Assembly (NCBI RefSeq): GCF_000470655.1
Contig: NC_021921.1
Location: 124,001-188,000, forward strand
Source: Halorhabdus tiamatea SARL4B
Lineage (GTDB): Archaea; Halobacteriota; Halobacteria; Halobacteriales; Haloarculaceae
Length of the DNA stretch: 64,000 nt
Direction: 5' to 3'
In this document: one piece after another, positions 26,742 through 35,824 of the stretch
Position numbering within the stretch: position 1 is the stretch's first letter
Layout: each line of letters opens with the position of its first letter
The notes under the pieces: model-generated
Seen by the model: the letters and a program-made list of their open reading frames with translations, nothing else
What the model was told of the DNA's origin: nothing
Databases searched by the model: none
Position numbers and translations under genes: made by a program

Positions 26742-29209
26742 GTTCGGATCTACCCGACAGCCCGGAGGTGTCCGCCGACGCCGCGCGCGTCGAGCACGTC
26801 CGGGTCGAAGACGAGATGGAGCAGAGTTACATCGACTACGCGATGAGTGTCATCGCCGGGCGCGCCCTCCCGGACGTTCGTGACGGCCTCAAGCCCGTCC
26901 ACCGGCGCATCCTCTATGCGATGCACGAGATGGGTGTCTCGAGTGGCTCCTCTCATCGCAAGTCCTCCTCGATCGTCGGGGAGACGATGGGTGATTACCA
27001 CCCCCACGGCGACAGCGCGATCTACGACACGCTCGTGCGGATGGCCCAGGACTTCTCGATGCGGTATCCACTGGTCGACGGCCAGGGGAACTTCGGGTCG
27101 ATGGACGGCGATCCGGCGGCGGCGATGCGCTACACGGAGGCCCGGATGGCCCCCGTCGCCGAGGAGTTGCTCGAGGACTTAGAGAAGGACACCGTCGACT
27201 TCGGGGCCAACTACGACGACCGACTCGAAGAACCCGAGGTTCTGCCCGCTGCCTTCCCGAACCTGCTGGTGAACGGGTCTTCGGGGATCGCCGTCGGGAT
27301 GAGTACGAACATCCCGCCGCACAACCTCGGCGAGGTCATCGACGCAACCGTCCACCTGATCGACAACCCCGACGCCGAGGTGACCGATCTCATGGAGTAC
27401 GTCAAGGGGCCGGACTTCCCGACCGGCGCAAACATCGTCGGGAAGAACGCGATCCACTCCGCCTACGCCACGGGCCGTGGTCGGCTCACCGTCCGCGCCG
27501 ACTACGAGATCGACGAGATGGAATCAGGGCGACCCCGGATCGTGATCACGGAGATCCCCTTCCAGGAGAACAAGGCCCGTATGGTCGAGCGGATCGCCGA
27601 CGACGTCAACGAAGGGATCATCGAGGGCGTCTCGGACCTCCGGGACGAGTCCGACCGGGACGGCGTCCGGATCGTCATCGAGTGCAAACGTGGTGCGAAC
27701 GTCGACGTCGTCGAGAACCAGTTGCTCGATCACCACCTCGAATCGACCTTCGGCGTCATCAACCTCGCCTTGGTCGACGGCGAACCCCGCGTGCTCACCC
27801 TGAAAGAGACTCTCGAGGAGTACGTCGCCCACCGCAAAGAGGTCGTTCGCCGGCGCTCGGAGTACGATCTCGCCGAGGCCGAAGATCGCGCACACATTCT
27901 GGAAGGGCGTCTGAGAGCCCTGGAGAACGTCGACGATGTCGTCGATTTGATTCAAGATTCCGCGGACCGCGACGAAGCAAAGGCCGCTCTCGAAGAGTCG
28001 TTCGACTTCTCGACCGAGCAGGCCCAACATATCGTTCGAATGCAACTGGGCAGCCTCACGTCGATGGAAGCCGCCGAGATCGAAGACGAGTACGAGGACG
28101 TCCAGGCCGAGATCGAACGCCTAGAGACGATCCTCGACGACGAGAGCGAGTTGCTCGGCGTCATCAAGGACGAACTCCGGGCCATCAAAGAGGAGTACGA
28201 CGACGACCGCCGGACGAGCATCGTCGAGGACGACGGCACGGTCACTCGCGAGGACCTCATCCCGGAGGAGGAGTGTCTCGTCGTCGTCACCGAGGACGAC
28301 TACATCAAGCGGATGCCCGCCGACCGCTTCGACGCCCAGCACCGCGGCGGCAAGGGCATCATCGGGGCGGATCCCAAGGAAGGCGATCGCGTCTCGACGG
28401 TCTTCCGGGCGAACACCCACGACTATCTGCTCGCCTTCACGAACCACGGCCAGGTTTACCGGCTCAAGACCTACGAGATCCCGGAGATGTCCCGGACCGC
28501 TCGCGGGAAATCCGCCGTCAACCTCATCGACTTCGACGACGGCGAGGAGATCACGGCCGTCGTCAACACCGACGAGTTCGACGACGACGAGTACGTCACG
28601 ATGGCGACCCGCGACGGGTACGTCAAACGGACGTGTTCGTCGGCGTTCGAGAACGTCCTCTCGACGGGGATCATCGCCGCGAAACTCGAAGACGGCGACG
28701 AACTCGTCGACGCCGTCGTGACCGACGGCGACAGCGACCTCGTGATCGCCACCGAGGACGGCATGACGATCCGCTTCGACGAGAGCGAGGTCCGCGAGAT
28801 GGGCCGGACCGCCCGGGGCGTCCGGGGGATCGACCTGCAGGACGGCGACAGTGTGGCAGGGATCGTCGCGACCGACGAGCACGACGACCGGGCACTCCTG
28901 ACGGTCACCGAGCGAGGGTACGGCAAGCGAACGCCCCTCTCGGAGTATCGCACCCAATCCCGGTACGGGAAGGGGCTCATCGACATCAAGACCGGTGATC
29001 GCAACGGGTCGGTCACGGCCGCCAACACCGTCGCCGACGACGATCACGTCATCGTGATGAGTGCCGCCGGCCAGATCATGCGGTGTCCGGTCGAAGACGT
29101 CTCGACGGTCGGCCGCAACACGATGGGCGTCACGATCATGGACGTTGCTGTGGATGACACCGTCGCCAGTGTCGACGTGATCCCCGGGACAGTGATCGAG
29201 GACTCGTAG
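26738..29209 (+). CDS. gyrA: DNA gyrase subunit A
   Basis: 823 residues. The quinolone-resistance region is recognisable ([17 protein letters not shown]) and the catalytic tyrosine is in [10 protein letters not shown]. The C-terminal six-bladed domain begins near residue 510 and carries the GyrA box as QHRGGKG, with His in place of the second Arg of QRRGGKG. Full length for an archaeal GyrA; no intein. Confidence 0.98.
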   Translation: MSSDLPDSPEVSADAARVEHVRVEDEMEQSYIDYAMSVIAGRALPDVRDGLKPVHRRILYAMHEMGVSSGSSHRKSSSIVGETMGDYHPHGDSAIYDTLVRMAQDFSMRYPLVDGQGNFGSMDGDPAAAMRYTEARMAPVAEELLEDLEKDTVDFGANYDDRLEEPEVLPAAFPNLLVNGSSGIAVGMSTNIPPHNLGEVIDATVHLIDNPDAEVTDLMEYVKGPDFPTGANIVGKNAIHSAYATGRGRLTVRADYEIDEMESGRPRIVITEIPFQENKARMVERIADDVNEGIIEGVSDLRDESDRDGVRIVIECKRGANVDVVENQLLDHHLESTFGVINLALVDGEPRVLTLKETLEEYVAHRKEVVRRRSEYDLAEAEDRAHILEGRLRALENVDDVVDLIQDSADRDEAKAALEESFDFSTEQAQHIVRMQLGSLTSMEAAEIEDEYEDVQAEIERLETILDDESELLGVIKDELRAIKEEYDDDRRTSIVEDDGTVTREDLIPEEECLVVVTEDDYIKRMPADRFDAQHRGGKGIIGADPKEGDRVSTVFRANTHDYLLAFTNHGQVYRLKTYEIPEMSRTARGKSAVNLIDFDDGEEITAVVNTDEFDDDEYVTMATRDGYVKRTCSSAFENVLSTGIIAAKLEDGDELVDAVVTDGDSDLVIATEDGMTIRFDESEVREMGRTARGVRGIDLQDGDSVAGIVATDEHDDRALLTVTERGYGKRTPLSEYRTQSRYGKGLIDIKTGDRNGSVTAANTVADDDHVIVMSAAGQIMRCPVEDVSTVGRNTMGVTIMDVAVDDTVASVDVIPGTVIEDS

Positions 29210-29229
29210 CGACCGTCCAGTGAGCTGGA

Positions 29230-29799
29230 TCAGAACAGGGGCGGATTGTACTCGTCCGGAACGACGGCTCGCCTGACGTTGGTGCCGACGGCGCACCCGA
29301 GCATCGCGAGCAGCGCGCTCGCCGGGATCAAAACGAGGGAGAACAGCACCAGAAAGGTCATCGACGTTTCCGTGCTTAATTCTCTCACGGACGAGTTTTC
29401 GGACGTAGATTCGTTTGGGCCAGATTCTTCCAGGCCCGGGTCACCCGTGTCCATCCCTGGGCTTTCCTCGGAGAAATCCACCACGCCGACGTTTTCTGGC
29501 CCCCATTGCAACGTCCAGAAGCCACCCGCCATTACCAACAGACCCGCACTGACAAGCAGGATCGCTCCGATCACACCGACACGGAACCCAATGGCAGTCG
29601 TCCCTTTCCAGTGCTTCCCATAGACGAACCCGGCGACCAGTCCGCCGATCCCTCCGGACGCGAAGAGCAACCCCAGGATGTCGATGACGATACTGGCAAA
29701 CCCGATCACCAACACGACGGCAATGCCAACGATGACTGGTCGCCAGTTGTCCGTGAGAACAGTGGTGCGAAGCGACTGGAGAAATGTCTGCAAACACAT
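29230..29799 (-). CDS. Membrane protein resembling DUF5518
   Basis: 189 residues from the ATG at 29799. Residues 18-100 hold three or four hydrophobic segments in the pattern WRPVIVGIAVVLVIGF ... GGIGGLVAGFVYG, as in haloarchaeal DUF5518 proteins. A polar Glu/Ser/Asn-rich loop (about 105-145) precedes one more membrane segment (148-170). A longer open frame reaching 30165 overlaps the DUF211 gene and is rejected. Function unknown. Confidence 0.6.
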   Translation of the reverse strand: MCLQTFLQSLRTTVLTDNWRPVIVGIAVVLVIGFASIVIDILGLLFASGGIGGLVAGFVYGKHWKGTTAIGFRVGVIGAILLVSAGLLVMAGGFWTLQWGPENVGVVDFSEESPGMDTGDPGLEESGPNESTSENSSVRELSTETSMTFLVLFSLVLIPASALLAMLGCAVGTNVRRAVVPDEYNPPLF

Positions 29800-29883
29800 A
29801 TAAGTGCCTATTGACGTCCTTATGATAAAAACGTTCTGAAGCGTTACCGTTTGAACTATACGGATCGACTCGCAACCGCCACA

Positions 29884-30174
29884 ATGATGAGTTCCATCAG
29901 ACGGCTGGTTCTCGATCTGCTGAAACCCAACGAGATAGAGAACGTCGAGTTCGCACGGACGCTCGCCGGCCTCGACGGCGTCGACGGGACGAACGTCTCG
30001 TTGCTCGAGTCCGATAAGGATGTCCAGAATCTCAAGATCACGATCGAGGGTGAGAACATCGACAGTGACGTCGTCACGACGGCGGTCGAGGATCTCGGTG
30101 GGACGGTCCACTCGGTCGACGAAGTCGTCTGTGGCGATCGCATGGTCGAGGAAAGCTCGACCCATCAGGACTGA
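29884..30174 (+). CDS. DUF211 family protein
   Basis: 96 residues. IRRLVLDLLKPNE, then GLDGVDGTNVSLLESDKDVQ and DLGGTVHSVDEVVCG match the archaeal DUF211 family, a small ferredoxin-like alpha/beta fold of unknown role. The next gene, a VIT-like membrane protein, starts 3 bases after the stop with a GTG, so they form an operon. The pairing suggests that DUF211 assists or regulates the transporter, by inference. Confidence 0.85.
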   Translation: MMSSIRRLVLDLLKPNEIENVEFARTLAGLDGVDGTNVSLLESDKDVQNLKITIEGENIDSDVVTTAVEDLGGTVHSVDEVVCGDRMVEESSTHQD

Positions 30175-30177
30175 CCC

Positions 30178-30759
30178 GTGTCGTCGAAACTGGCCGATCT
30201 TCGGGAAACCCTCGAAGACGAGTCGGTCCGGTCGATCTCCCGTCGGTATTTCATTTCAAACGGGTTCGACGGAACACTGACAGCGATCGGTATCATCGTC
30301 GGGTCGTTCCTCGGCGGGAGCCAATCGAGCATGGAGATCGTGCGGGTCGTCGTCGGCGGGACCGTCGGGCTGGCCGCCTCCGGCGTCTGGAGCGTCTGGG
30401 AGATCGAACGCGCCGAGAAACTCGCCGAGCTCAAGCGCGTCGAGGAGAAGATGCTCACTGGGCTGGAGGGAACGGAGCTACACGACCGGAAAGGAGACGC
30501 CCGGAAGGTCAACGCCGTGATGAGCGGACTCGGCCCGACGATCGGGATGCTGCTTCCGATCGTCCCCTATTTCTTCGTCGGAGTGGCGCTGTCGATGTTC
30601 TGGGCGACAGTCATCGGTGTCCTGATCGGCGTCGGCCTCCTGTTCGTCTTCGGCGCGTACATGGGCAACCTCTCGGATCAGAACTGGGTGATTGCCGGCC
30701 TCAGAACTGGCGTCGTCGGGCTCGTCGTCGGCGGAATCAACATCGTCCTGCCCGGGTGA
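30178..30759 (+). CDS. VIT1/CCC1-like membrane protein
   Basis: 193 residues from a GTG. The opening RRYFISNGFDGTLTAIGIIV is the VIT family first helix with its conserved Asp/Gly; four more hydrophobic segments follow, with a cytoplasmic helical loop (EIERAEKLAELKRVEEKM) that resembles the metal-binding loop of VIT transporters. VIT/CCC1 proteins move iron or manganese out of the cytosol. The loop has few of the metal-binding Glu/Met positions, so transport activity is uncertain. Confidence 0.72.
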   Translation: MSSKLADLRETLEDESVRSISRRYFISNGFDGTLTAIGIIVGSFLGGSQSSMEIVRVVVGGTVGLAASGVWSVWEIERAEKLAELKRVEEKMLTGLEGTELHDRKGDARKVNAVMSGLGPTIGMLLPIVPYFFVGVALSMFWATVIGVLIGVGLLFVFGAYMGNLSDQNWVIAGLRTGVVGLVVGGINIVLPG

Positions 30760-30840
30760 TCTCACACCGGTAGTCCTGTCCCAACAACACGGTCGCTTCT
30801 CATTTTTGACGACTGAATCAGCGTGATCGGTCTGAGGAGT

Positions 30841-31344
30841 CTACCCCGAAAACTCGTAGAGGTCGTCGCCGACGTGATGGATCGTGTCTACCACCTTGCC
30901 CTCGTCGCCGAGCATCTCGGTGCCGGCGATGCGTGCGCGCCCGACAGCCAGGATCTTGCCGTGGGTCTCCTCGCTGATGACCACGAGATCGCCGCTTTCG
31001 ATCGACTCGTCGGCGTCGACGATGCCAGGACGCATCACGTCTGCCCCGTCGGAGACGAACGAGATCGCCCCGGAATCGACTGTGACGACGTTCTCGGCGG
31101 GTGGGTACTCGTTCGCGCCCCGGACGGTGAGAAACGGATCGTCCGTCGCGTCCGGCGATTCGTCGTCTGAGACGTAGAAGACTGCGGGTTCGCCTTCGAC
31201 GAGGACGACCTCCCAGTCACTGTCCTCGAAGCTGACCTTCTCGTAGGTGTCCGCGTCGAGTTCGACGCCCAGCCCCTCGGCGAGTGCGTCTTCGATCTCG
31301 CTGATCGCGTCGGCCCGGAGGTGGTGGCGGGATTTGACGTTCAT
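30841..31344 (-). CDS. PUA-domain RNA-binding protein
   Basis: 167 residues: an N-terminal alpha/beta domain (MNVKSRHHLRADAISEIEDA), then a C-terminal PUA domain (VTVDSGAISFVSDGADVMRP ... EETHGKILAVGRA). This is the archaeal relative of MCTS1/Tma20, which act in translation initiation and ribosome recycling. It is divergent from the RNB nuclease gene with 79 bases between, so two RNA-related genes share an upstream region. Confidence 0.88.
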   Translation of the reverse strand: MNVKSRHHLRADAISEIEDALAEGLGVELDADTYEKVSFEDSDWEVVLVEGEPAVFYVSDDESPDATDDPFLTVRGANEYPPAENVVTVDSGAISFVSDGADVMRPGIVDADESIESGDLVVISEETHGKILAVGRARIAGTEMLGDEGKVVDTIHHVGDDLYEFSG

Positions 31345-31423
31345 ATGGAATCGCTTGTCGCGTGTCGGGATAAATCGATTGTTTGTCGAAACGCCTACCT
31401 ATCGGGTCCCCGTAGCGAGGAGC

Positions 31424-32761
31424 ATGACCGCCCAGCAGGACGACGAGCAGGCCGCCGCGGGCACCCCCGAGGGGCAAGGCCCCGTCGAGATCGACGAGGA
31501 ACTCGCCCGCCATCTCGAGAACAAACGCGAGGAACTCTTCGAGAAGTTCGAGATTCCGGACGGATTCCCGCCCGAAGTCTTAGAAGAGGCCGAGGAAGCG
31601 ACGACGGACTACAGGGAGGATATCGCCGACGCCATCGACGAGCGCCGGGACCTCCGGGAGATGACGACCTGGACGACCGACCCGATCGACGCCCAGGACT
31701 TCGACGACGCGATCTCGATCGAGCACCGCGAGGACGAGATCGTGCTGTGGGTCCACATCGCCGACGTGACTCACTACGTGAACCCGGAGACTGCGATGTG
31801 GGACTCGGCCGTCGAGCGGGCGAACACCGTCTATCTACCGGGCTACACCGTCCACATGTTGCCGCCGATTCTCGCCGAGACGGTCTGCTCGCTGGTCCCC
31901 AACGAGGACCGTCTCGCTCACACCGTCGAGATGCACCTCGATCCCGAAAATCTGGGGTACGAAAACATCGAGATCTACAAGTCCGTCATCCGAAGCGACG
32001 CGCGACTCACCTACACCGAGGCCGAGCGCCTGCTCGAGGAACCCGAGACGGCCGAAGACGTCCTCGAGGACCAGTCGGTCGACCTCGCCGAGAAGACCCA
32101 GCAAGTGTGGGAACTGGCCGATCGGATGCACGAGCAACGCAAGGCAGACGGCTCGCTCGTGTTGAATCCCCGGCGCGATCGCGCGCACACGATCATCGAG
32201 GAGTGTATGCTCAAGGCCAACAAGGCCGTCACGCACGTCCTGATGTGGGATCGGGGCGTCGAGGCGATGTACCGCGTTCACCCCCAGCCGTCCCCGGAGG
32301 AGTGGAACGAGGCCCTCCAGGAGATCCAGGACCTCGATGGCGTCTCGATCCCGGGCGGTGCCTGGGACGACCCGAGACAGGCCGTCAACGCAACGCTCGA
32401 GGACGCGCCCAAGCGCCAACTCGACAAGATTCAGTGGGCCGTGATGAAGGTGATGCCGCGCGCGAAGTACATGAACGACCCCTTCGGTGGCCACCACGCG
32501 CTCAACTTCGAGATTTACGGCCACTTCACGTCGCCGATCCGGCGACTCTCAGACCTCATCAACCACTGGATCGTCCACACTAACGACGTCCCCGAGGACC
32601 TCCTCAAGCTGTGTGATCGTGCCAGCGACAAACAGAAAGACGCCGAGCAGTGCGAACGCGAGTACAAGCAGTTCTTAGAGGAGGTCGGTCTCGACCCGGC
32701 GGCTGTCAACAACCGCGGGATCGAGGTCATCGACTCAGACGGCCCCGATCGCACTGAGTGA
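31424..32761 (+). CDS. rnr: RNB-domain exoribonuclease (RNase R/II-type)
   Basis: 445 residues from the ATG at 31424. The catalytic region TTDPIDAQDFDDAISIE carries the four RNB aspartates, and the C-terminal FEIYGHFTSPIRRLSDLIN is the other RNB signature. There are no N-terminal cold-shock domains and no C-terminal S1 domain, so it is a minimal haloarchaeal RNase R. It degrades RNA 3' to 5'; in haloarchaea RNase R is reported to be needed for RNA decay. Confidence 0.92.
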   Translation: MTAQQDDEQAAAGTPEGQGPVEIDEELARHLENKREELFEKFEIPDGFPPEVLEEAEEATTDYREDIADAIDERRDLREMTTWTTDPIDAQDFDDAISIEHREDEIVLWVHIADVTHYVNPETAMWDSAVERANTVYLPGYTVHMLPPILAETVCSLVPNEDRLAHTVEMHLDPENLGYENIEIYKSVIRSDARLTYTEAERLLEEPETAEDVLEDQSVDLAEKTQQVWELADRMHEQRKADGSLVLNPRRDRAHTIIEECMLKANKAVTHVLMWDRGVEAMYRVHPQPSPEEWNEALQEIQDLDGVSIPGGAWDDPRQAVNATLEDAPKRQLDKIQWAVMKVMPRAKYMNDPFGGHHALNFEIYGHFTSPIRRLSDLINHWIVHTNDVPEDLLKLCDRASDKQKDAEQCEREYKQFLEEVGLDPAAVNNRGIEVIDSDGPDRTE

Positions 32762-32975
32762 CTGTTTGGCGAGCGTTCGGTAACGGGATGGTCCCTCGTC
32801 GAAGGACCATCCGGCTCTGAGAAGCGACACTCTCGTTGCCGATTCGCTGTTCGACGAATGTCCCCGACAGGTGACCCGAAGTAGTTGGGTATGGTACTTA
32901 CCCAGTCGACGGTTGTATTTTAAAACAGTGAGACCGTTCGTTCACGTTGCAGGTGTCGTCAACATTACAAGCACG
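32762..32975. other. Spacer between rnr and the IS element (native crtB upstream DNA)
   Basis: The 214 bases contain no ORF. Before the IS inserted, this would have been the upstream region of crtB. AT-rich motifs (gtattttaaaaca near 32914, acattacaag near 32961) are possible old promoter elements. Confidence 0.4.
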
Positions 32976-33057
32976 CCATTCCTGCCGTGTTGAATAGCGA
33001 CCTAATCGGCTTATATCACGGAGTAAAAGGGCGAAGCCGAGGAAATCGATTCTGTCC

Positions 33058-33882
33058 ATGGAAGTCGATATCCTCGACTTCGTTGAACAGTGTCGGCACC
33101 TAGTCAAACAAGCGTTGGGGAAGCACGCGGGCGAGCCCGCCAGCGGCGGGTTCGCCCGCTGGAAGCACGTTGTTCTGCACTGTTTTCGGCTCGAAGAAGA
33201 CCATAGCTACCGCGAAACGCCGAATCGGCTGGAATACATGGCTGAGATTCGTGACGTACTCGACTTAGATCGAGACGACCTCCCAGACTACAGCACGATT
33301 TACAAGTCGTTCGATCGGCTGAAAATGTGGGTGTGGCGGGCGCTGCTGCGCGTTTCAGCGCAGCAGCACCCGCAGTCTGGACATGCAGCACTTGACAGCA
33401 CGTTCTTCGACCGCCGCTCAGCTTCGTCGTACTACCGCCAGCGGTCGGGAAGTAACGTACAGACACTGAAAGTGACGACACTAACCGATACGGAGTCACT
33501 TGCCGTTCTCGATGTGCAGTGTCACGCCCAATGGAGGCATGATACGAAGACTGGTCCGCAGATCGTCCGCCGGAACGCGGACGATCTGCATACTGTCGCC
33601 GCCGATAACGGGTTCCAAGACTGGCACACCGAATACGAGATTACTGCACTGGATCTCGACTATCTCGTTCACTATCGCGGTTCGTCGCTGATGGCAACCG
33701 CGAACAACGCGCTCATCCGGTCAAAAGGCTACTCTCAGCGCTGGATGGCAGAAACATCCTACTCGACAACAAAGCGCTCGCTCGGCGATGCCGTGCGAGC
33801 GCTTGGCTGGTATCGACAGTTCCGGGAAATCGTCCTGATGTTCGCCATTACGAACATAGAATCGCTTTGTGAGCCACTCTAA
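33058..33882 (+). CDS. DDE transposase, IS5-like
   Basis: 274 residues. D-D-E candidates: Asp in AALDSTFFDRR, Asp in VAADNGFQDW, and Glu in MAETSYSTTKRSLGDA, the last being the IS5/IS4-type E(2)R(3)K region. The frame is intact from ATG to TAA. Four strong inverted repeats are embedded in the coding sequence, described as a separate repeat entry. Closest resemblance is to haloarchaeal ISH elements of the IS5 family; the exact subgroup was not determined. Confidence 0.88.
   Translation: MEVDILDFVEQCRHLVKQALGKHAGEPASGGFARWKHVVLHCFRLEEDHSYRETPNRLEYMAEIRDVLDLDRDDLPDYSTIYKSFDRLKMWVWRALLRVSAQQHPQSGHAALDSTFFDRRSASSYYRQRSGSNVQTLKVTTLTDTESLAVLDVQCHAQWRHDTKTGPQIVRRNADDLHTVAADNGFQDWHTEYEITALDLDYLVHYRGSSLMATANNALIRSKGYSQRWMAETSYSTTKRSLGDAVRALGWYRQFREIVLMFAITNIESLCEPL
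33127..33804 (+). repeat. Four strong hairpins within the IS5-like transposase gene
   Basis: Stems and loops: 33127-33141/33145-33159 (15 bp with one G-U-compatible mismatch, 3-nt loop); 33342-33351/33358-33367 (10 bp perfect, 6-nt loop); 33558-33570/33577-33589 (13 bp perfect, 6-nt loop); 33772-33781/33795-33804 (10 bp perfect plus an inner CGGC/GCCG stem). Their centres are 212, 219 and 215 bp apart. An 8-bp stem (TCGCGGTT/AACCGCGA) is at 33675-33703. Such stems are far longer than chance would give in a gene of this size. Confidence 0.85.
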
Positions 33883-33944
33883 CTATGGTTCAGAATCTAT
33901 TCAACAGAGCAGCCATTCCAAACCTGGGGTAATACATTGTTGCT

Positions 33945-34919
33945 ATGACACGCCGATCCGTCAAAACGAGCAAGGAGATTCACCGGCGGACCGGGAAGAC
34001 GTTTTACGTCGCCACCCGATTGCTCCCCGAGCGAATCCGCGAAGCGACCTACGCACTGTATGCGTTTTTCCGGATCGCCGACGATGTCGTCGACCGGCCG
34101 GACCCACCGGACGACCAGACGCAGCGACAGCATCTCGAAGCGATCCGGGACGCGGCGAAGGGGAAGAGCCCTCCCGAGGGCGTCCTCTCAGAGACGGACC
34201 GCGAGGTCCTCTCGACGTTCCGGTCGCTGTCCGAGGGGGCCGACATCGACCCAGCGGAGGTCGACGTCTTCATCGACGCGATGGCCCAGGACATCGAACG
34301 GTCGCGCTACGAGTCCTATGATGAGCTACGGGGGTACATGCGCGGGTCCGCGGCCGCCGTCGGGAACATGATGCTGTCGGTCATGGACGTCCCCGAGCGC
34401 GACCAGGCGAAACCCCACGCCAGGTCACTCGCCGAGGCCTTCCAGTTGACGAATTTCGTCCGTGACGTCCGCGAGGACATCTGTGAGTACGACCGCGTCT
34501 ACCTGCCCGAAGAGACGCTGGACCGCTACGGCGTGACCGAGGAACAACTCCGGCAGGGTGAGATGACCGACGATGTCGCTGCAGTCGTCCGAACTGAACT
34601 CCACCGGACTGAATCGCTGTATCGCCACGGGGTCGCGGGCATCCGGTATCTTCCCGAGGACTGTCAGTTCGCCGTCTTGCTCTCGGCCGTGTTGTACGCC
34701 GACCACCACCGGAAGATCCGCCAGCTCGGGTACGACGTCCTTCATGGAGACGCGTCGCTTTCGATGACCCGGCGGCTGTGGCTGGTGGCTCGGACCTGGT
34801 ATCACTGGCGACGAACGCACGAACCCGAGGCGACGTTCTACGCGGCGAGTGCGATCCCGGAGAACGGACCGACGACCAGTCATCCGGATCCACAACTGCG
34901 GCCGGAACACGCGATCTGA
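33945..34919 (+). CDS. crtB: Phytoene synthase
   Basis: 324 residues. First Asp-rich motif in YALYAFFRIADDVVDRPD, second in FVRDVREDICEYDRVYLPEE, both characteristic of squalene/phytoene synthases; GYMRGSAAAVGNMM is also conserved. It condenses two GGPP into phytoene, the first step toward bacterioruberin and retinal. It stands alone here without other crt genes. An IS ends 32 bp before the ATG, so the original promoter has been separated from the gene. Confidence 0.95.
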   Translation: MTRRSVKTSKEIHRRTGKTFYVATRLLPERIREATYALYAFFRIADDVVDRPDPPDDQTQRQHLEAIRDAAKGKSPPEGVLSETDREVLSTFRSLSEGADIDPAEVDVFIDAMAQDIERSRYESYDELRGYMRGSAAAVGNMMLSVMDVPERDQAKPHARSLAEAFQLTNFVRDVREDICEYDRVYLPEETLDRYGVTEEQLRQGEMTDDVAAVVRTELHRTESLYRHGVAGIRYLPEDCQFAVLLSAVLYADHHRKIRQLGYDVLHGDASLSMTRRLWLVARTWYHWRRTHEPEATFYAASAIPENGPTTSHPDPQLRPEHAI

Positions 34920-35014
34920 GCACGGGGGAACGAACGCTGTGTGACTGTCCCCTGCTCGCTCACTCGATCGTGTCTGACGTAAAACCTATACCCGTCCCGA
35001 CCACCGGGATAGAT

Positions 35015-35374
35015 ATGGGACTGATGAGCAAAATTCTGGGGGGCACAGGTGCCTCTCGCCGGACGGACGATTACGTCGAACTCGACGCCGGCGACGCCGA
35101 AACGGCCGCTCCCAAGGCTGATACGGAAGTACGGATCGCACGGATCGGTGACAAACAGGACGTCATCGAGATCAAAGACGCCGTCTACGACGGCGACATC
35201 GTCCTCGCGGATATCACCCGCCACACGACCCAGGACCGGACGATGGAACACATCACCGACGAACTCAAACAGGTCGCAAACGAGGTCGGCGGCGACATCG
35301 TCCAGAAAGACGACGATCAACTCATCATCACGCCTTCGGGCGTGGCCGTCAACCGCGAACGACTCGGGCGGTAG
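35015..35374 (+). CDS. sepF: Cell division protein SepF
   Basis: 119 residues from the ATG at 35015. The N-terminal MGLMSKILGG is the short amphipathic membrane-targeting helix; after an acidic linker the SepF domain follows (VIEIKDAVYDGDIVLADITR, DELKQVANEVGGDIVQKDDD). Archaeal SepF anchors FtsZ to the membrane in Haloferax. It lies alone between crtB and DUF5611. Confidence 0.93.
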   Translation: MGLMSKILGGTGASRRTDDYVELDAGDAETAAPKADTEVRIARIGDKQDVIEIKDAVYDGDIVLADITRHTTQDRTMEHITDELKQVANEVGGDIVQKDDDQLIITPSGVAVNRERLGR

Positions 35375-35383
35375 TCGCCGTTT

Positions 35384-35776
35384 TCAGACTGAGTCGGGTT
35401 TGTCCGCGTCGTCTTCGACCGACCGTTTCATCGAATCGCGCCGCGCCTTGGCGTCCCGGCCTGTCGCCATCTCCAGAAAGTCGTTTTTGACGGTGACAGC
35501 GTCTTCGGCAGCCTCAACGTGGCCCTCCGCGATGACGTCTTCGGCGGGTCGCTCCTCGATGTCGAGGGCGAGTTTGTCTTTCTTGCTCCCGTAGGGCACT
35601 CGTCCGACGGTGACGCGGTCGAAAACCGGGTTATCGGGGTCTTCGACGACCAGAAGGTCCGTATCGTTGTACGATTCCGTTCCCGAAATCGGGCCGAAAT
35701 ACTCCTCGACTGTGTCTTCCATGTCCGCAATTCTGTCTTCGAGATACTCGCCGCGTCGCATCTTGTACTCTCGCAT
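35384..35776 (-). CDS. DUF5611 family protein
   Basis: 130 residues. MREYKMRRGEYLEDR, EEYFGPISGTESYNDTDLLV and RVPYGSKKDKLALDIEERP match the small haloarchaeal/methanogen family recorded as DUF5611 (from memory). It is soluble and acidic, with an alpha/beta look. Convergent with sepF, ends 9 bases apart. No function is known to me. Confidence 0.7.
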   Translation of the reverse strand: MREYKMRRGEYLEDRIADMEDTVEEYFGPISGTESYNDTDLLVVEDPDNPVFDRVTVGRVPYGSKKDKLALDIEERPAEDVIAEGHVEAAEDAVTVKNDFLEMATGRDAKARRDSMKRSVEDDADKPDSV

Positions 35777-35824
35777 AGGGGGAGATTCGACAGTGTCGGG
35801 TTTACCCTTTTCGCGTCGCCCCGA

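Larger units (their letters stand above)
32982..33912 (+). mobile_element. IS5-family-like insertion sequence, intact, with 6-bp target duplication
   Basis: The left terminal repeat CTGCCGTGTTGAATAG (32982-32997) and the right end CTATTCAACAGAGCAG (33897-33912) match as inverted repeats at 14 of 16 positions. The hexamer CCATTC occurs directly outside both ends (32976-32981 and 33913-33918), the expected target-site duplication. Total 931 bp with one transposase gene. Intact ends, duplication and ORF indicate recent movement. It lies 32 bp upstream of the crtB start. Confidence 0.88.

Noticed and set aside
29230-30165. 311-residue frame extending the membrane protein upstream
   Set aside because: It runs antisense through the DUF211 gene; the start at 29799 gives a normal-sized protein.
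33099-33400. Hairpins in the IS5-like gene as transcription terminators
   Set aside because: They are inside an intact reading frame and lack following T runs.
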